Translations under genes and position numbers: made by a program
Notes under the pieces: model-generated
The model's database searches: none
The model's input: only the letters and a program-made list of their open reading frames with translations
Told to the model about the DNA's origin: nothing
Origin: JANRKG01 sp033763635
GTDB lineage: Bacteria; Cyanobacteriota; Cyanobacteriia; GCF-001939115
Length of the DNA stretch: 6,103 nucleotides
Reading direction: 5' to 3'
Assembly: GCA_033763635.1 (NCBI GenBank)
Contig: JANRKG010000112.1
Span: 1 to 6,103 of the forward strand
Shown here: positions 1 through 5,636 of the stretch, piece after piece
Layout: every line of letters starts with the position of its first letter
Numbering within the stretch: position 1 is the stretch's first letter

Positions 1-11
1 TGAAACTCAAA

Positions 12-188
12 TCAAGCCAGGTAATCGGCACCGCGATAGCGCAGGGTTGTAGCGGAGTGCATGGCAGGTGCGGTAGACGAAACCCAGATCGGAGTCAGGA
101 CTCCCCGGTACTTGCCTGTCACTAATCCTTGAGCAGCAGGGGCAGCGGGGACAGGTTCGTAAGCGATTCCACGATAGTGCAGAGTCAT
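12..188 (-). CDS. DUF4278 domain-containing small protein
   Basis: This 58-residue protein begins MTLHYRGIAYEP and ends LRYRGADYLA, with a GKYRG motif in the middle. The tandem aromatic-Arg-Gly motifs (HYRG, KYRG, RYRG), with YRGxxY near both ends, are the hallmark of DUF4278, a family of short cyanobacterial proteins with no known function. Between them lies an Ala/Pro/Val-rich stretch. I chose the ATG at 188 because an AGGAG Shine-Dalgarno (200-196, minus strand) lies 7 bases upstream; an adjacent in-frame ATG at 191 would add one Met but leave only 4 bases. A longer minus-strand ORF starting at 195 in another frame is a shadow: its Cys/Arg/Pro-rich translation looks like nothing. The stop is a TGA at 14-12. 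The gene points away from the conflict genes and is probably an unrelated neighbour. The family call is recognised from motif pattern only; no biochemical role can be stated. Confidence 0.78.
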   Translation of the reverse strand: MTLHYRGIAYEPVPAAPAAQGLVTGKYRGVLTPIWVSSTAPAMHSATTLRYRGADYLA

Positions 189-195
189 CATGCAT

Positions 196-200
196 CTCCT
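196..200 (-). promoter_or_regulatory. Shine-Dalgarno AGGAG for the DUF4278 gene
   Basis: On the minus strand AGGAG lies 7 bases before the ATG at 188 and 4 bases before the ATG at 191, which favours the second Met as the start. It is the only strong ribosome binding site I see in the window. Confidence 0.6.
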
Positions 201-306
201 GTGGGTGGGCTTGAATGCTATCTATGACTTCAGGAGCAAGCGATCGGGTTACAGGGAGATTCAGGTGATCCTTGAGAGGGCCAGGAGTGTTGTTGGTCCT
301 CGCTGA

Positions 307-324
307 CCGTGATGGGTGTCACGG
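307..324. repeat. Inverted repeat CCGTGA-6-TCACGG
   Basis: Two perfect 6-base arms, CCGTGA (307-312) and TCACGG (319-324), are separated by TGGGTG. It lies about 120 bases upstream of the DUF4278 start. It is the right size for a dimeric repressor site or a short hairpin, but a single copy with 6-base arms is weak evidence and could be chance. Confidence 0.3.
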
Positions 325-356
325 AGCCAGAGGTGCTGGCAGGGTTCATGGCACTG

Positions 357-368
357 CTGCGATCGCAG
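357..368. repeat. HIP1 element within a 12-base palindrome
   Basis: CTGCGATCGCAG is a perfect 12-base palindrome with the HIP1 octamer (359-366) at its centre. Five further exact octamers start at 687, 1492, 3910, 4773 and 4863, and partial copies (CGATCG) are frequent. HIP1 is over-represented in many cyanobacterial genomes, where it is linked to methylation; it is a taxonomic marker here, not a sign of a specific local function. Confidence 0.85.
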
Positions 369-440
369 AGGGTTCAGAGATGGCTTACTGCACTTCCATT
401 GGTGAACTGCTGATGCACCCTGTTCTCCACTACCTGTGAG

Positions 441-797
441 TTGGGTACGATCGATGTATCACCTCTATCCCGGATGGCGGTACTGGGTATGAGTGCAGCC
501 AATCTCTTGCAATTCAACTTGTTCGGAGAGCCTGATGAACTTGCTGGGTCAGGTGTGGATGAGCCGTGCAATGAAGCACTCGATGACCAGCTAGACGAGA
601 AGCTCGATGAACTGCTGGATCAGGCTGCAACTGGAGCAATCGAGGCAGTGGAAGCAGAAGCTGTTCCGGTTGCTCTTGAACCCGAAGCGATCGCAGACCT
701 GGTTCCCTCCAGTAACGTTCTTTCAGGGCAATCGCCGGAATGGGGGCACAGGGTTAGGTTGGGAATGGTACGATCGGCGAAAAGTAATCTGTTCTGA
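441..797 (+). CDS. Doubtful acidic ORF, possibly a decayed gene
   Basis: The open frame can start at TTG 441, ATG 474 or ATG 489; the last gives 102 residues beginning MSAANLLQFNLFGEPDE. None has a good ribosome binding site. The middle is strongly acidic, with an imperfect 8-residue repeat (LDDQLDEK then LDELLDQA, matched in the DNA by CTCGATGA at 579 and 603), likely an amphipathic helix or short coiled coil, followed by an Ala/Val/Glu-rich stretch. The last 25 residues look less coding. A TGA at 795-797 ends it, 12 bases before the next gene in the same frame, so it may be co-transcribed with that gene or be its lost N-terminal extension. I do not recognise a family. In its favour are length and a plausible acidic composition; against it are the poor start and the degraded surroundings. 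Confidence 0.35.
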   Translation: MGTIDVSPLSRMAVLGMSAANLLQFNLFGEPDELAGSGVDEPCNEALDDQLDEKLDELLDQAATGAIEAVEAEAVPVALEPEAIADLVPSSNVLSGQSPEWGHRVRLGMVRSAKSNLF

Positions 798-809
798 AGT
801 GATGGCGTT

Positions 810-1652
810 GTGGTTAACCCAACTTCTCCTCTGCCAAGCCAGCTAACACTGCATCGTTACAAGCGCACCAATAAAAGCTATACCGAAGACCTGGGTGATG
901 GGGTAAAGCTGACGCTCATGCTGATTCCTGCTGGAGAGTTTGTCATGGGAGCACCTGAAAGTGAACCAAACAGCCTTGATGATGAACGACCCCAACATCA
1001 AGTAAAAGTTTCCCAATTTCTGATGGGTCGCTATCCTGTGACTCAGGCCCAATGGCGAGTCGTAGCAGGCTATGACCGTATTAATCTGGAGCTTAATCCT
1101 AATCCCTCCCACTTCGAAGGTGATAACCACCCAGTAGAACAAGTGAGTTGGGAGGATGCCCAGGAATTTTGTCAACGGCTCTCTGCCAGAACAGGAAAAG
1201 ATTATCGCCTACCGAGTGAGGCCCAGTGGGAATACGCCTGTCGTTCTGGGACAACCACTCCGTTTCATTTTGGAGAGACGATCACGACTGAGTTGGCAAA
1301 CTACAACGGAAACTCTACCTACAACAATGGTCCTAAAGGAGAGTACCGTCTAAAGACGACAGAAGTAGGCAGTTTCCCAGCCAATGATTGGGGATTACAT
1401 GACATGCACGGGAATGTCGTAGAGTGGTGCGAAGACGACTACCACGACAGCTACAATTATGCTCCAGAGGACGGGAGTGCCTGGGTAGAGAGCGATCGCT
1501 CTGAACCAAAGCGAGTGCTGCGGGGCAGCTCTTGGAGCAACGATCCGAGGAATTGCCGTTCTGCTAATCGCGGCGACAATTTCCGCGATGTTCGTGACTA
1601 CCTTATCGGTTTTCGAGTGTGTTGCGTTCCTCCGAGGACTCTTGTTTCTTAG
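810..1652 (+). CDS. FGE-sulfatase / C-type-lectin-fold protein, likely non-catalytic and DGR-variable
   Basis: A 280-residue single-domain protein of the formylglycine-generating-enzyme (SUMF1/FGE-sulfatase) superfamily. Motifs in order: EDLGDGVKLTLMLIPAGEF with FVMG (26-47), DDERPQHQVKV (57-67), GRYPVTQAQW (73-82), HPVEQVSWEDA (107-117), YRLPSEAQWEYACRSG (132-147), GLHDMHGNVVEWC (195-207), RVLRGSSW (235-242), CRSANR (249-254) and IGFRV (266-270). True FGEs use two cysteines five residues apart; here Asn244 replaces the first and Cys249 matches the second, so formylglycine formation is unlikely. The segment 243-265 follows the cyanobacterial DGR-target pattern. There is no signal peptide or membrane segment, so the protein should be cytoplasmic. 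The GTG at 810 is the only start that keeps the whole domain; no strong ribosome binding site precedes it. Its position beside a VMAP-MoxR-vWA system suggests a ligand-binding sensor (inference). The family call is firm; the role is not. Confidence 0.93.
   Translation: MVNPTSPLPSQLTLHRYKRTNKSYTEDLGDGVKLTLMLIPAGEFVMGAPESEPNSLDDERPQHQVKVSQFLMGRYPVTQAQWRVVAGYDRINLELNPNPSHFEGDNHPVEQVSWEDAQEFCQRLSARTGKDYRLPSEAQWEYACRSGTTTPFHFGETITTELANYNGNSTYNNGPKGEYRLKTTEVGSFPANDWGLHDMHGNVVEWCEDDYHDSYNYAPEDGSAWVESDRSEPKRVLRGSSWSNDPRNCRSANRGDNFRDVRDYLIGFRVCCVPPRTLVS
1536..1625 (+). repeat. Putative DGR variable region (3' end of the FGE-fold gene)
   Basis: The codons at the usual hypervariable positions are AGC, AAC, GAT, AAT (1536, 1539, 1542, 1551), then GGC, GAC, AAT, TTC (1572-1583), GTT (1590) and GAC, TAC, CTT (1596-1604). 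All end in C or T, as expected if each derived from AAC or AAT by changes at the adenines. The fixed codons between them spell the PRNCRSANR and IGFRV framework. Adenines become sparse after 1605, where the initiation-of-mutagenic-homology segment would lie. No template repeat or reverse transcriptase is present in the window, so this is a pattern match to known DGR targets and not proof. Confidence 0.5.
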
Positions 1653-1662
1653 CCCTTCTTCT

Positions 1663-1675
1663 TCGCCGAAGGCGA
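1663..1675. terminator. Short hairpin between convergent genes, weak terminator or DGR-associated stem
   Basis: TCGCC (1663-1667) and GGCGA (1671-1675) form a perfect 5-base-pair stem around a GAA loop, 10 bases after the stop of the FGE-fold gene. A run of seven T follows at 1682-1688, six bases after the stem, so a Rho-independent terminator is possible but not classical. GCCGAA (1666-1671) can also pair with TTCGGC (1705-1710). GC-rich hairpins just downstream of variable regions are also known in some diversity-generating retroelements. The convergent gene ends at 1724, so the element could serve both strands. Confidence 0.4.
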
Positions 1676-1723
1676 TCGACATTTTTTTGGGAATTCTCGG
1701 TTGTTTCGGCACTCATTGATTTA

Positions 1724-2278
1724 TTATCGCCCCCTCTCCAAGTCGGTATATAGTTTAATTTGAAAGCCAAGTCCAATTAACAGCAACGCTTCGAGCAGGC
1801 TAAGGATGATGAGAGGGATGGAGACTTGAGGCACGAGTAGCCAGAAGATGAGCAAGGCGATCAGCCCTGAGAATACAAATGTGATTTCATCGATTAAGAG
1901 TTGCAGGTACTTGCGTCTTTTACGGTGTGGGTCATCCCTATGGGCTGTTTCCCATCCGAAAAGATAGTGATTGTCGCCAGTCCCAACCATGAGAATACGG
2001 ATGCGATCGTCCAGATCATGACGGATGTAGTACCCGATCGCAGAGATTTTTTCATCATTGACCACGTAAGTCCAGCCCATCACCAAAGAAATCCAGGGAA
2101 TGACCAGGAAAGCATAGTGACCTTTGGGGCTGGTGATAGCAAAGGAGGTAATGGCCCCGAAAAGTCCCAAAGTAACGTAAAGCAGATTATCCCGGAAACC
2201 AATGCGCTTGCTCTGCTCAGCTTTGAGTGCTTTATACTCTTCAAGTAAAATTAAGATGGTTTGATCCTTGCGGTCCAT
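1724..2278 (-). CDS. Four-helix membrane protein, uncharacterised
   Basis: This 184-residue protein has four clear hydrophobic segments, at about 31-49, 55-73, 132-149 and 153-174. They form two hairpins separated by a hydrophilic loop of about 58 residues (74-131). The N-terminal 30 residues are a charged helix (LLEEYKALKAEQSKR). The loop carries NDEKISAIGYYI (74-85), FGWE (107-110) and a basic patch HRKRRKY (118-124). The pattern of an EY-x-x-L-x-x-E helix, two membrane segments, a D-x-x-I-x-x-IGxYI stretch and GWE is familiar to me from unnamed four-helix proteins in cyanobacteria and actinobacteria, but I cannot give a family name. There is no signal peptide. The ATG at 2278 has no Shine-Dalgarno. 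The gene is convergent with the FGE-fold gene and divergent from the VMAP gene across 153 bases. A pore-forming effector or a membrane anchor for the system is possible by analogy, but this is inference. Confidence 0.85.
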   Translation of the reverse strand: MDRKDQTILILLEEYKALKAEQSKRIGFRDNLLYVTLGLFGAITSFAITSPKGHYAFLVIPWISLVMGWTYVVNDEKISAIGYYIRHDLDDRIRILMVGTGDNHYLFGWETAHRDDPHRKRRKYLQLLIDEITFVFSGLIALLIFWLLVPQVSIPLIILSLLEALLLIGLGFQIKLYTDLERGR

Positions 2279-2336
2279 AAATTAGGGAATTGGGGAAAGT
2301 GAGGGACTTCAGTGGCCTTTTAGCAATTGGCAGGTC

Positions 2337-2354
2337 TTGAGAGGGAACTCTTAA
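2337..2354. repeat. Inverted repeat TTGAGAG-4-CTCTTAA
   Basis: Seven-base arms with one mismatch (TTGAGAG at 2337-2343, CTCTTAA at 2348-2354) surround GGAA. It sits in the middle of the divergent promoter region, 3 bases from a second inverted repeat. It could be a regulator site or half of a larger operator; chance cannot be excluded. Confidence 0.35.
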
Positions 2355-2357
2355 ACA

Positions 2358-2373
2358 AAGATTCTAAAATCTT
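2358..2373. repeat. Inverted repeat AAGATT-4-AATCTT
   Basis: Perfect six-base arms (2358-2363 and 2368-2373) surround CTAA and overlap a TAAAAT -10-like box at 2365-2370. A protein bound here would cover the possible promoter of the VMAP-MoxR-SAV_2336 operon, which suggests repression, but no regulator gene is visible in the window. Confidence 0.38.
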
Positions 2374-2431
2374 GGCAAGATAAAATGTATCAGCCAGAAT
2401 AAATTTAGCTCGAATTGGTTCGCTTGAAGAC

Positions 2432-4408
2432 ATGCCCTCTGAAACTCTTTGTGCGGTTATCCTCACGGCTTTGCCTGTTGAATTCAAGGCTGTCCGATCG
2501 TTCTTAACCGATTGCCAAAGGGTTCGGCATCCGGAGAAAGGTAACATTTACGAACATGGAAAGTTTGAGGCTAGTAATCGAATCTGGGATGTTGGGATTG
2601 CAGAAATTGGAGCCGGTGATTCGGGTGCTGCACAACAAACCGAGCGAGCTATCTCATTCTTTAAGCCTGATGTGATTCTCTTTGTTGGTGTTGCAGGGGG
2701 AATTAAGGATGTAGATATTGGGGATGTAGTTGTCGCTACAAAGATTTATGGTTATGAATCAGGTAAAGCTAAAGAAATATTTGAACCTCGTCCAACCCTT
2801 GGCTTAAGTAGTTTCGCCTTACTAGAAGAGGCAAAAGCTGAAGCTCGTAGCCTTGAACAAGCTTGGCTATCTCGACTAAAACCTCTTTCTGAGCCACATC
2901 CCAAAGTAGTTGTTGGTCCGATCGCTGCTGGAGAAAAGGTAATAGCTTCCACAAAATCCAGCATTTATCAGTTTTTGCGTTCCAACTACGGTGACGCTCT
3001 AGCCGTTGAAATGGAGGGTTATGGCTTTCTACAGGCAGCTTCTGCGGAGCAAGATCCAATTTCAGCCATCGTCGTTCGAGGCATTTCTGACTTGATAGAC
3101 AACAAGAATGCCGAGATGAAGGACGGTATTCCGCAGGAGCCAGAGTCCGTTCGCCAGGAAAAAGCCTCTCTTCATGCCAGCGCATTCGCCTTCCAGATTT
3201 TGGCAAACTTCGATCCCAAACCTCGCGTAACAGGTTTCCAACCCCCTCCCAATGTTTCCTCGCCAGTTTGGGATGATCTGTTCAAGTTCTTTCGAGACGA
3301 GGATCTAGCCATCATTGCTCCCCTATGCCGTCAGGTGTTTGAGGAACAGTTAACCCAGGAGGAGCAAGATCCTTATTCTGAACTCAGCCAACTCAATTCC
3401 ATCTCAACCCTACAAACAGTCTTTGAGCGCAAAGATGATCTAAAGCTTGCAGTGCAATGGGTAGGGCGAGTCATTTCCACCTTCCAGCAGCATCCTGACG
3501 GGGCTCCAGCACAAGCTGTTTCACCTGCGTTACAGGCATGGTACGACAAATACAAACCTCCTGACCCAATTCCTGAAGCAGAAGAAAAGCCTCCCGCTTA
3601 TCTTCTCATCGCCCTCGATCCAATTGACGATCGGGATAAGGTTGCTTTCACGGCTGAACTTCATTATTCCTCTGATGCTAGCCCTAAGACCGACCTAGTA
3701 CCACAGGGGAGGAAATGTTCCATTCATGAAGTCGGTGATTTTCTGTCAGAAGCGATTCAGTCTGCTGGCAATGTAAAGACCATTGAAATCTTTTTGCCCT
3801 GGCAGCACCTGAAGCAACCCGTTCATCAATGGGAGATCCAGATTAGCCAGCGATTAGGCGCAAGGCGCAATCGCAGATCCCTCTGGAAGATTCCTCGTGA
3901 TACTCTGGTGCGATCGCTCGATCGACTGAAGGAAGAGTCCTGGATTGACGAGTGGATAGAAGATATGCAAGAGCGGTGGCAACGGTTGCAGCGTTGGAGG
4001 GGTGAAGAACTGCAACTCATCTGCTGTTGCACTGAAAATCTAAATTGTGAGGAATTGCAAGAAGCTTTGCGGAACAAACTTGTCTTCAAGTTTCTATCAA
4101 GTCTGCCAGAAGATGAAGCTGATCTACAAGATCTTCTTATTGAGGTGCTTTTTTCAAATGTACTTGTCTGGTTTTGGGCCTACGAGTGCCCTTCAGATAC
4201 CAATGCCTTCTCATCTACAATTGATCCGCTTCTGAGTCCTCAAAATCTGATTGATTCTGCCACGTTAGCTCGAGTGATCCGTGAACAGCGTCAAGCCTTA
4301 CCGAATTTAGGCGTATTATACGATTGTCCCACCCGTTTGCCTGTTTTGGTGGACTGGAAAAACGGTCGTTTGCGTGAGCCTGCTGCCGAGTCCCCTTTGT
4401 CTACTTAA
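2432..4408 (+). CDS. VMAP: nucleoside-phosphorylase-like effector fused to a VMAP-C domain
   Basis: A 658-residue soluble protein. Residues 6-260 form a PNP/UDP-phosphorylase fold of the MTA/SAH-nucleosidase type: TALPVEFKAV (12-21), FVGVAGGIKDVDIGDVVVA (84-102), VGPIAAGEKVI (161-171), AVEMEGYGF (191-199) and VVRGISDLID (214-223). By alignment to E. coli MTA/SAH nucleosidase the catalytic Glu12, Glu174 and Asp197 correspond to Glu17, Glu195 and Asp220, so the domain should be active. Residues about 276-352 are helical and may be an effector-associated or VMAP-M region. A Pro-rich linker (about 375-388) leads to a VMAP-C domain (about 389-645), with IEIFLPWQHLKQPVHQW (451-467), an RSLDR motif (494-498) and DCPTRLPVLVDW (631-642). 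VMAPs are the regulated subunit of MoxR-vWA ternary conflict systems, and their N-terminal domain varies as the effector. Related PNP domains in Detocs cleave ATP to adenine and ribose triphosphate; that activity here is inference. The next gene starts 4 bases after the stop. Confidence 0.92.
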   Translation: MPSETLCAVILTALPVEFKAVRSFLTDCQRVRHPEKGNIYEHGKFEASNRIWDVGIAEIGAGDSGAAQQTERAISFFKPDVILFVGVAGGIKDVDIGDVVVATKIYGYESGKAKEIFEPRPTLGLSSFALLEEAKAEARSLEQAWLSRLKPLSEPHPKVVVGPIAAGEKVIASTKSSIYQFLRSNYGDALAVEMEGYGFLQAASAEQDPISAIVVRGISDLIDNKNAEMKDGIPQEPESVRQEKASLHASAFAFQILANFDPKPRVTGFQPPPNVSSPVWDDLFKFFRDEDLAIIAPLCRQVFEEQLTQEEQDPYSELSQLNSISTLQTVFERKDDLKLAVQWVGRVISTFQQHPDGAPAQAVSPALQAWYDKYKPPDPIPEAEEKPPAYLLIALDPIDDRDKVAFTAELHYSSDASPKTDLVPQGRKCSIHEVGDFLSEAIQSAGNVKTIEIFLPWQHLKQPVHQWEIQISQRLGARRNRRSLWKIPRDTLVRSLDRLKEESWIDEWIEDMQERWQRLQRWRGEELQLICCCTENLNCEELQEALRNKLVFKFLSSLPEDEADLQDLLIEVLFSNVLVWFWAYECPSDTNAFSSTIDPLLSPQNLIDSATLARVIREQRQALPNLGVLYDCPTRLPVLVDWKNGRLREPAAESPLST

Positions 4409-4412
4409 TCCT

Positions 4413-5636
4413 ATGTCTGACTGGCAATTTTTCTCTGGTAGTTCCGAACCCCACTCTCTGATGCCCATCACAGAGCGTCCGGCTTGGCGACAATTTATGT
4501 CGGAAGTTGAGTTTACCGAGAATTGGAAAACGCCCGATGAGGAAGCTAAGTCTGACAAGAGTTGGAAAGTGCTCAATGACGATCGTTGGAAAGCATTGCG
4601 TGATGCCAAACGTCAGGACGATCGATCGCGCGAACGAGGACGCAGCTTTCGTATTCGTCAGGAAGAATTAGGGCGTTCCGAGATTCTCAATGCAGTGAAT
4701 TCTGCCCTGGCCTTGCGTCGTCCTTTACTGGTGACAGGCAATCCCGGCTCAGGCAAAACCTCCCTGGCCTATGCGATCGCCTATGAACTCCAACTGGGAC
4801 CCGTACTACTCTGGCCGATTACCACAAGGGCCATCCTGCAAGATGCCCTCTACCGCTATGATGCGATCGCACGTCTGCAAGATACCCAATTTGATAAATC
4901 CGAGCTAGAACTGCAAATTCTACTGGCGAATACGGAAGGGGGTTCTTATGATCGGGAGAAAATCGACCAGATCAAGCGGGGGCGCAACCTGGGAGATTAT
5001 ATCCAACTGGGTCCAGTCGGCACTGCCTTTCTCCCATCCGATTTACCCCGTGTCCTGCTCATTGATGAAATTGATAAAAGCGACCTCAACCTTCCCAACG
5101 ATCTACTCAATTTGTTTGAAGAAGGGACCTACGAAATTCCTGAGCTAGTTCGACAGAAGACTGGCAATCCTGTTACAGTTCGCACCGCTGACGATCAACT
5201 TCCGGCTGAGATTGTGAATGGGAAAGTCACCTGCTATGAATTTCCCTTAATCATCATGACCAGTAACGGGGAGCGAGACTTTCCCCCGGCATTTCTGCGC
5301 CGCTGTTTACGCATTACAATGCCCGATCCGAAAGATGATACGGTGCTTCAAAACATTGTTAGTGCTCATTTCGAGCGTGAAGCCAAGGAAACCACATGGG
5401 CAGAGGTCAAGCAGCAGATTGATCCGTTAATTACTAACTTCGCCAAAGCACTTCAGCGTGACAAAGCGGATCTGGCGACGGATCAACTGCTCAATCTGGT
5501 TTACATGGTCCGCAAATCACAGCTTAATCCCTCTCAGGATACCGAACAAGAAAAATCGGCAGACCTTGCCGCTTTAATTGAAGCTTTAAAGCGTATTCTG
5601 CTGAAGCGGTTGTCCAGTGAGGCCGATGGCAAGTGA
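4413..5636 (+). CDS. MoxR-family AAA+ ATPase of the ternary system
   Basis: This 407-residue ATPase carries Walker A GNPGSGKT (109-116), Walker B VLLIDEID (214-221; Asp218, Glu219), a sensor-1 IIMTSN segment (280-285) and candidate arginine fingers at RR (296-297). The GDYIQLGPVGTAFLP insert (194-208) and NDLLNLFEEG (229-238) are typical of MoxR proteins, and YRYDAIARLQ (147-156) is a feature of the branch found with VMAP genes. The first 75 residues are polar and charged with no recognised domain; the C-terminal third is the helical lid. MoxR ATPases remodel partner proteins and usually act with a vWA-domain protein, here probably the next gene, to control the VMAP. I chose the ATG at 4413, 4 bases after the VMAP stop, over a GTG at 4374 inside the VMAP gene, because it fits operon spacing; the extra residues would be hydrophobic and unlike the family. 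Its end overlaps the next start by 4 bases. Confidence 0.94.
   Translation: MSDWQFFSGSSEPHSLMPITERPAWRQFMSEVEFTENWKTPDEEAKSDKSWKVLNDDRWKALRDAKRQDDRSRERGRSFRIRQEELGRSEILNAVNSALALRRPLLVTGNPGSGKTSLAYAIAYELQLGPVLLWPITTRAILQDALYRYDAIARLQDTQFDKSELELQILLANTEGGSYDREKIDQIKRGRNLGDYIQLGPVGTAFLPSDLPRVLLIDEIDKSDLNLPNDLLNLFEEGTYEIPELVRQKTGNPVTVRTADDQLPAEIVNGKVTCYEFPLIIMTSNGERDFPPAFLRRCLRITMPDPKDDTVLQNIVSAHFEREAKETTWAEVKQQIDPLITNFAKALQRDKADLATDQLLNLVYMVRKSQLNPSQDTEQEKSADLAALIEALKRILLKRLSSEADGK

Larger units (their letters stand above)
201..440. other. Intergenic region with no convincing gene
   Basis: This stretch should carry the promoter of the minus-strand DUF4278 gene and whatever drives the plus-strand genes. 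I find no persuasive -35/-10 pair on either strand. Short open stretches (a 33-codon ORF 312-413 and a 19-codon ORF 380-439, both plus) have no recognisable sequence or ribosome binding site. The 312-413 stretch is in the same frame as the ORF at 441-797, which may mean decayed coding sequence. A perfect inverted repeat lies at 307-324 and an extended HIP1 palindrome at 357-368. Confidence 0.5.
2279..2431. promoter_or_regulatory. Divergent promoter region for the membrane protein and the ternary operon
   Basis: These 153 bases separate two outward-facing genes and must hold both promoters. The part nearer the VMAP gene is AT-rich, with two TAAAAT boxes (2365-2370 and 2381-2386; five of six bases match the -10 consensus) and a TTGGCA at 2372-2377, but no -35/-10 pair with ideal spacing. 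The VMAP ATG at 2432 has no strong ribosome binding site. Two neighbouring inverted repeats (2337-2354, 2358-2373) overlap the most promoter-like sequence and are candidate operators. Confidence 0.5.

Noticed and set aside
7..195. Minus-strand ORF of 62 residues, Cys/Arg/Pro-rich
   Set aside because: It is out of frame with the DUF4278 gene, which has recognisable YRG motifs and a better-placed ribosome binding site; the 62-residue translation resembles no family.
607..846. Plus-strand ORF of 79 residues overlapping the acidic ORF and the start of the FGE-fold gene
   Set aside because: Trp/Arg-rich out-of-frame translation with no ribosome binding site. A frameshift joining it to the acidic ORF near 740-750 was considered, but no family similarity supports it.
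843..1175. Minus-strand ORF of 110 residues inside the FGE-fold gene
   Set aside because: Antisense shadow of a firmly identified coding region.
810..1652. Authentic formylglycine-generating enzyme
   Set aside because: One of the two catalytic cysteines is Asn and no sulfatase is nearby.
1395..1712. Minus-strand ORF of 105 residues across the 3' end of the FGE-fold gene
   Set aside because: Antisense shadow; low-complexity Ala/Val/Arg composition and no recognisable domain.
1901..2248. Plus-strand ORF of 115 residues inside the membrane-protein gene
   Set aside because: Antisense to a protein with four clear membrane segments; no motif of its own.
2769..3206. Minus-strand ORF of 145 residues inside the VMAP gene
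   Set aside because: Antisense to the phosphorylase-like domain with its catalytic motifs intact in the plus frame.
2432..3220. Housekeeping MTA/SAH nucleosidase or purine nucleoside phosphorylase
   Set aside because: The domain is fused to about 400 further residues including VMAP-C and sits in a MoxR operon, so a salvage role is unlikely.
4374..4412. Upstream GTG start for the MoxR gene inside the VMAP gene
   Set aside because: It would add 13 hydrophobic residues unlike the family and a 35-base overlap; ATG 4413 gives normal operon spacing.
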